Below the pieces are notes generated by a model. It made no database searches. It saw only the letters and a list, made by a program, of their open reading frames with translations, and was not told where the DNA came from. From positions 1 through 27,720 of the forward strand of contig CAZROW010000041.1 in NCBI GenBank assembly GCA_964601805.1: a DNA stretch of 27,720 nt, written 5' to 3'. A program made the translations under genes and the position numbers. Of the stretch, positions 24,558 to 27,720 are shown piece by piece. Every line of letters begins with the position of its first letter. Position 1 is the first letter of the stretch. The DNA comes from Eutrophocola sp964601805. GTDB taxonomy: Bacteria; Pseudomonadota; Gammaproteobacteria; Pseudomonadales; Pseudohongiellaceae.

Positions 24558-25298
24558 ATGCGACTTTTTTCTGAAACAGCCCATCCCCTGTCCCGGTTAC
24601 TTGTCTTACTCGTATTTCTGGCCTGCAGCGGCCATGCTGCCTATGCCCAGGAGGACGACGATGACTTCTTCATCTTTGACGAAGAAGAAGATGACTCGCC
24701 CAGTATTGCCGACCCGCTGGAAGGCCTCAATCGGGTCACCTTTGCCCTCAATGACAAGCTCTACAGGGGCGTACTGAAACCGGTAGCCAGGGGATTACGG
24801 GTAATTCCGGCGCCCGTGCGACGCTCCGGGGCAAACTTTTTCGATAACCTGGGCTCCCCGGTTTCCGCCATGAATGCCCTGCTGCAATTTGACCTGCCCA
24901 ATACAGGCACCGAACTGTCCCGATTCCTGATCAACACCTCTATCGGCTTGCTGGGGTTCTTTGACCCGGCCTCCGACCTGGGCATTGCCAGGGACCGCGA
25001 AGACCTCGGCCAGACCTTGGCCAAATGGGGATTTGGCCATGGTTTTTACCTGGTCCTGCCCTTCAGGGGTGGCAGCAGTCTGCGCGATGGCCTGGGCAGT
25101 GCGGGTAATACCGCCATGAACCCGGTGTACTGGGACCTGCATAACGATGCCATTATTGGCATTAACATCGTCAGCGCGGAAATTGCCCTGTCCCTGGACC
25201 AGGATACCTACGAATCCTTCTATGACAGCGCCCTGGACCCCTATATCTTCTTCCGCAGTGCCTACGTGCAAAACCGCGCAGGCAGCGTCACCGAGTAA
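24558..25298 (+). CDS. mlaA: MlaA (VacJ) outer-membrane lipid-transport protein
   Basis: This 246-residue MlaA family protein removes misplaced phospholipid from the outer leaflet of the outer membrane. Recognisable stretches are ADPLEGLNRVTFALND, LKPVARGLRVIPAPVR, FFDNLGSPVSAMNALLQ, RFLINTSIGLLGFFDPASDLG, DLGQTLAKWGFGHGFYLVLPF and AVNPVYW-type NTAMNPVYWDL. The signal region reads LVFLACSGHAAYAQEDD: there is a Cys but no canonical lipobox, and AYA-QE looks like a signal peptidase I site, so it may not be lipidated. A long acidic run (about residues 33-50) follows the cut. The coding sequence lies 36 bp after mlaD, giving an unusual F-E-D-A-C order. Confidence 0.92.
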   Translation: MRLFSETAHPLSRLLVLLVFLACSGHAAYAQEDDDDFFIFDEEEDDSPSIADPLEGLNRVTFALNDKLYRGVLKPVARGLRVIPAPVRRSGANFFDNLGSPVSAMNALLQFDLPNTGTELSRFLINTSIGLLGFFDPASDLGIARDREDLGQTLAKWGFGHGFYLVLPFRGGSSLRDGLGSAGNTAMNPVYWDLHNDAIIGINIVSAEIALSLDQDTYESFYDSALDPYIFFRSAYVQNRAGSVTE

Positions 25299-25348
25299 AC
25301 GCTTCTTTTTTCACAGAATTCTCGTCAAGCTTGTGTTCAGCTTCAGTC

Positions 25349-25376
25349 TTGTAGGCTAATACTGTCCGGGTATAAT
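25349..25376 (+). promoter_or_regulatory. Possible internal promoter for mlaC
   Basis: A perfect TATAAT (25371-25376) is preceded after 16 bp by a weak TTGTAG (25349-25354). It lies in the 110-bp gap between mlaA and mlaC and would give a leader of about 25 bases. mlaC could thus be expressed apart from the upstream signalling genes. Confidence 0.5.
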
Positions 25377-25408
25377 TCGCATCCCCGAACTCAGATTGGG
25401 ATATCACT

Positions 25409-26044
25409 ATGAGTATTGTCAGGAAACCGTTTTTCACCAGTGCAGGCCTTGTAAAAGGCCTGGTGTCGAAACTTGGGGCTTTTATTGCCCTGGGCCTGCT
25501 TGTGCTGTCGTTCCAGGCCAGCGCCCAGAACACAACGCCCACAGAAACCGTGGAAACCACCGTCAACGCCATCCTGGAAATACTGCGTGATGACTCCCTG
25601 GGCACCGAGGAAGCGCGCGAGCTGATGCGGGCGGAAATCGGCAAGGCCTTTGATGCCCGCGCCATGTCCCAGAGCGTGCTGTCCACCAACTGGCGCAATG
25701 CCAGCAAAGAACAACAGGAGGAGTTCCAGGCCCTGTTCATGGCAACCCTGGAAGATACCTACATGGGGCGTATCGAGGCCTATACCAATGAGGTCGTGGA
25801 GTTTCGCGATGAAGAGATCAACAACAATCGTGCCACTGTAGATACAGTCATCCTGGACGGTAACACCGACATTCCCATCAATTACAAACTGCGTCAGCGC
25901 AGTGACGGCTGGTTTGTCTACGACGTGGAAGTGGAAAACGTCTCCATGGTGTCCTCGTATCGTGAAACCTACCGCAGCGTGGTCCGCCGTGACGGCATGG
26001 ACGGCCTGCTGGCACAGATGCGCGAGAAAGCTGCCGGCAATTAG
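25409..26044 (+). CDS. mlaC: MlaC periplasmic phospholipid-binding protein
   Basis: This protein of up to 211 residues is the periplasmic carrier that moves phospholipid between MlaA and MlaFEDB. Family features are VETTVNAILEILRDD, KAFDARAMSQSVLSTNWRNAS, QEEFQALFMATLEDTYMGRI and the C-terminal INYKLRQRSDGWFVYDVEVENVSMV segment cut into its usual Wxv-D-v-xvegvS pattern. The ATG start gives a long n-region before the signal core. A GTG at 25463 would give a more typical signal, starting VSKLGAFIALGLLVLSFQ, and has AAAAGG just before it. A perfect 8-bp hairpin lies between the two candidate starts. Confidence 0.92.
   Translation: MSIVRKPFFTSAGLVKGLVSKLGAFIALGLLVLSFQASAQNTTPTETVETTVNAILEILRDDSLGTEEARELMRAEIGKAFDARAMSQSVLSTNWRNASKEQQEEFQALFMATLEDTYMGRIEAYTNEVVEFRDEEINNNRATVDTVILDGNTDIPINYKLRQRSDGWFVYDVEVENVSMVSSYRETYRSVVRRDGMDGLLAQMREKAAGN
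25443..25462 (+). promoter_or_regulatory. Perfect hairpin inside the 5' end of mlaC
   Basis: CAGGCCTT and AAGGCCTG pair over 8 bp around GTAA, ending one base before a GTG codon that could be an alternative mlaC start. In the RNA this could mask or position the AAAAGG ribosome site. It may also be a chance result of codon choice. Confidence 0.35.
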
Positions 26045-26083
26045 TCACCAGGCCAGGTTCCACCAAAATTCCTCTTTTTATCG

Positions 26084-26110
26084 CTGCCAGGCCCCCTTCC
26101 GGCTTGGCAG
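26084..26110 (+). terminator. Stem-loop after mlaC
   Basis: CTGCCAGGCC pairs with GGCTTGGCAG (10 pairs, one of them G-T) around CCCTTCC, 40 bases after the mlaC stop. There is no T run, and the right arm overlaps the -35 region of the next promoter. It marks the likely end of the mla transcript. Confidence 0.45.
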
Positions 26111-26134
26111 TTCACCGTATTCGTGTGGTAGAAT
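26104..26134 (+). promoter_or_regulatory. Promoter of the coiled-coil protein gene
   Basis: TGGTAGAAT (26126-26134) is an extended -10 element with the proteobacterial GTGGTAGAATGCGC context. TTGGCA (26104-26109) lies 19 bp upstream, a long spacer that the extended -10 could compensate. The leader to the ATG at 26222 would be about 80 bases. Confidence 0.6.
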
Positions 26135-26221
26135 GCGCGCCCTGATTTGGTCAAAGCGCCTGTTTTCGCGCCTGCCGTTTCGCCGCCAACCCCTTTAAAA
26201 GAAACCTGAATTTATTCAAGC

Positions 26222-27025
26222 ATGGCCCAAGTATTAAGCCTTAAAGAATTACGCACCAGCAGTGCCCTGAAAGCCGAAATCAAGAAGCTGGAAGACGAAA
26301 AACAGGAACTCCTGGACAAGCTCGACCGCCAGAAAAAGGTAGAGCAGAAACTGCACCAGGACATAGTCGACCACAAGAAAGACTTCGAGCACCTCGAGAA
26401 ACAGTTCAACCATTTCGCCGGCCTGGAAGCCGATTTCGAAGCCTTGCAGCAGGAACTGCAAATGGAAAGGCTCGAAAAGCTGGTTGATACCGGCAAGAAA
26501 GACAACCAGTTTGAAAGCCAGCTGAAAAAAGCCCGGGAAGACCTGGCAGAAGTCCAGGCTGAACTCAAAGAGCTGAAAAAACTCGACCCGCAACGACTGA
26601 AACGCCAGGTCACCGACCTGAAAAAGAAAAACCTGGACCAGGCCAAGGACAATAAAAACCTCAATACGGCGCTGGTAGCCGAACGCAAGGAAGTCCGCGA
26701 ACTCACGGCCGACAAAACCCGGCTTGAGCAGGAACTGGAAGCGGCCAACAAGATGGCCGATCAGTTCTGGGTATCCGAGGATGAAAACTGGGCACTGTAT
26801 GAAACCGGCCTGGTCCTGAAAAACGAGGAAGCCGGCGAAGAGTCCCTGAACCGCATCCTGTGCCTGAACCGGGAAACCGGCGTCAGCGTGGTCAGCACTG
26901 AACTCGGTGATGATGACAAGGCTGTCTGGCTGGGGGATATCGAGATTCCGGAGGATATCTCCATTGAAGCCGGCAAGCGCCTGAAAAAAATTGCCGCCGA
27001 AGCCGAAGAAGACGACGAGGACTGA
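26222..27025 (+). CDS. Coiled-coil protein of unknown function
   Basis: This 267-residue protein has no signal peptide. Residues about 13-185 are an almost unbroken coiled coil rich in Lys, Glu, Gln and Leu (KKLEDEKQELLDKLDRQKK, LKKAREDLAEVQAELKELKK). They are followed by a small globular part (about 186-250) with FWVSEDENWALYETGLVLK, RILCLNRETGVSVVSTEL and VWLGDIEIPEDISIEAGKRL. An acidic tail, AEEDDED, ends the protein. I do not recognise the family; the compact C-terminal part may be a ligand- or DNA-linked domain on a rod. It has its own promoter and is not obviously part of the mla unit. Confidence 0.75.
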   Translation: MAQVLSLKELRTSSALKAEIKKLEDEKQELLDKLDRQKKVEQKLHQDIVDHKKDFEHLEKQFNHFAGLEADFEALQQELQMERLEKLVDTGKKDNQFESQLKKAREDLAEVQAELKELKKLDPQRLKRQVTDLKKKNLDQAKDNKNLNTALVAERKEVRELTADKTRLEQELEAANKMADQFWVSEDENWALYETGLVLKNEEAGEESLNRILCLNRETGVSVVSTELGDDDKAVWLGDIEIPEDISIEAGKRLKKIAAEAEEDDED

Positions 27026-27141
27026 GCGCCGCGCCGCATCAGTCCCTGACTACCCTTCACACCCCTTTCACACCCCGTGAACTCCCTCCTGTCACCGCCA
27101 ATGCGCTGGACGGCCCCCTGCCGACTGTTTACCCTGTTCGC

Positions 27142-27621
27142 ATGAACACTTGCACCCAATGCGTCCTTGCCCTGCTTGCCCTGGTCTTGCCCGGTGCGCT
27201 GACTGCCGCAGACCAGGCTGATCCTGCACAACAGGAGTTCATCCTCAGTGCCGAGGAACCCGGCAATGAAGACACTTACACCAATGCCGAAATTCTGCCA
27301 GTGCCAAACGGGGGTACCGTGTTTGCCCTGCGCCAGGATGACACCGGACCACTGTCATACAGCTTCAGCCTGACGGCAGTGAACCTGGTGGACTTCCTCG
27401 GCACACTGTCCCAGACCCTGTACGATGAACACGACACCGCCTCGACAATCGCCCACGGTGAACGACTGACAGTCTGGGACGTGGGCGCCCGTGAACACTA
27501 TATTGATGTAAAGGCCGACAAACTGTCCCTGGCAGCCGTCCTGGATCTCGCCTCACTGGCCTCCAACTGCAATATCTTCGTGGAAAACCGCACCATCATC
27601 GTAGACCGCTGCGACAACTAG
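27142..27621 (+). CDS. Small exported protein with a secretin N0/STN-like C-terminus
   Basis: This 159-residue protein starts with a Sec signal (MNTCTQCVLALLALVLPGALTA). The C-terminal 80 residues contain FSLTAVNLVDFLGTLSQTLY and, later, YIDVKADKLSLAAVLDLASL followed by NIFVENRTIIVDRC. This matches the beta-alpha-beta pattern of secretin N0/STN modules (strand, LxxvLdxla, strand, n-t-i-v-v). The fold call is by pattern only and no full-length family is recognised. No ribosome site is seen before the ATG; a 15-codon frame at 27101-27145 overlaps the start (ATGA) and might couple translation. Confidence 0.6.
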   Translation: MNTCTQCVLALLALVLPGALTAADQADPAQQEFILSAEEPGNEDTYTNAEILPVPNGGTVFALRQDDTGPLSYSFSLTAVNLVDFLGTLSQTLYDEHDTASTIAHGERLTVWDVGAREHYIDVKADKLSLAAVLDLASLASNCNIFVENRTIIVDRCDN

Positions 27622-27667
27622 CCCACTATCCAACAAACACCGGACAAGCACACAAACAGAGCCCCCC

Positions 27668-27715
27668 TTTTATCCTTTTATCCTTTTATCCTTTTATCTT
27701 TTTATCTTTTTATCC
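27668..27715. repeat. Short tandem repeat, six copies of TTTTATC(C/T)
   Basis: Six uninterrupted 8-bp units run from 27668 to 27715, then CTTTT reaches the window edge, so the array may continue. No gene covers it. Arrays like this are prone to slip in copy number and can alter promoter spacing of a neighbour; the neighbour lies outside the window. Confidence 0.85.
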
Positions 27716-27720
27716 CTTTT

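Noticed and set aside
27101..27145. 15-codon leader frame overlapping the start of the last gene
   Set aside because: There is no ribosome site and the overlap can be chance; it is only mentioned under the gene.
27668..27720. CRISPR-like array
   Set aside because: The units are contiguous 8-mers with no spacers, so it is a simple tandem repeat.

Overview
The window looks like a chromosomal segment of a Gram-negative gammaproteobacterium, probably a marine or freshwater heterotroph. The reasons are a complete Mla outer-membrane lipid transport set, a large TonB-dependent receptor, Tat and Sec signal peptides, several periplasmic CxxCH cytochrome-type proteins, and proteobacterial promoter and terminator styles. 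No tRNA, rRNA, transposase or CRISPR array was seen.

Left part (1-4370): two Tat-exported FMN-dependent alpha-hydroxy-acid oxidase paralogues face each other around a sugar-phosphate isomerase/epimerase-like TIM barrel. Both oxidases carry a CxxCH motif in the same place, which is unusual for the family.

Middle part (4260-13500): an HxlR-family regulator, a TonB receptor, a full-length homologue of the eukaryotic arginine methyltransferase PRMT5, an exported metallo-beta-lactamase-fold hydrolase and an exported ankyrin protein. The same 21-bp dyad (TTAGT-N11-ACTAA type, always with AGT and ACT 14 bp apart) occurs upstream of the regulator (two copies), the receptor, the hydrolase and the ankyrin gene. 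It overlaps plausible promoters at several of them, so these genes look like one previously undescribed HxlR regulon. PRMT5 sits inside this block, next to the decayed 3' end of a second TonB receptor. It is the most striking gene in the window: TIM barrel, Rossmann methyltransferase domain and beta-barrel are all present, with the residues tied to symmetric dimethylarginine formation.

Next (11927-17201) is a periplasmic module: ankyrin protein, DUF1592-type multidomain cytochrome-like protein and Tat-exported DUF1552 (HXXSHH) protein. It is followed by an orphan secreted beta-rich protein and a cytochrome c/PQQ-type dehydrogenase fusion.

Right part (20328-26044): a tight run of GAF-SpoIIE phosphatase, RsbW-like kinase and STAS protein leads directly into mlaF, mlaE, mlaD, mlaA and mlaC. 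A STAS protein is a normal subunit of the Mla transporter (MlaB), so this layout suggests that lipid transport is controlled by a phospho-dependent partner switch. The window ends with a coiled-coil protein, a small exported protein with a secretin-N0/STN-like tail and an 8-bp tandem repeat.
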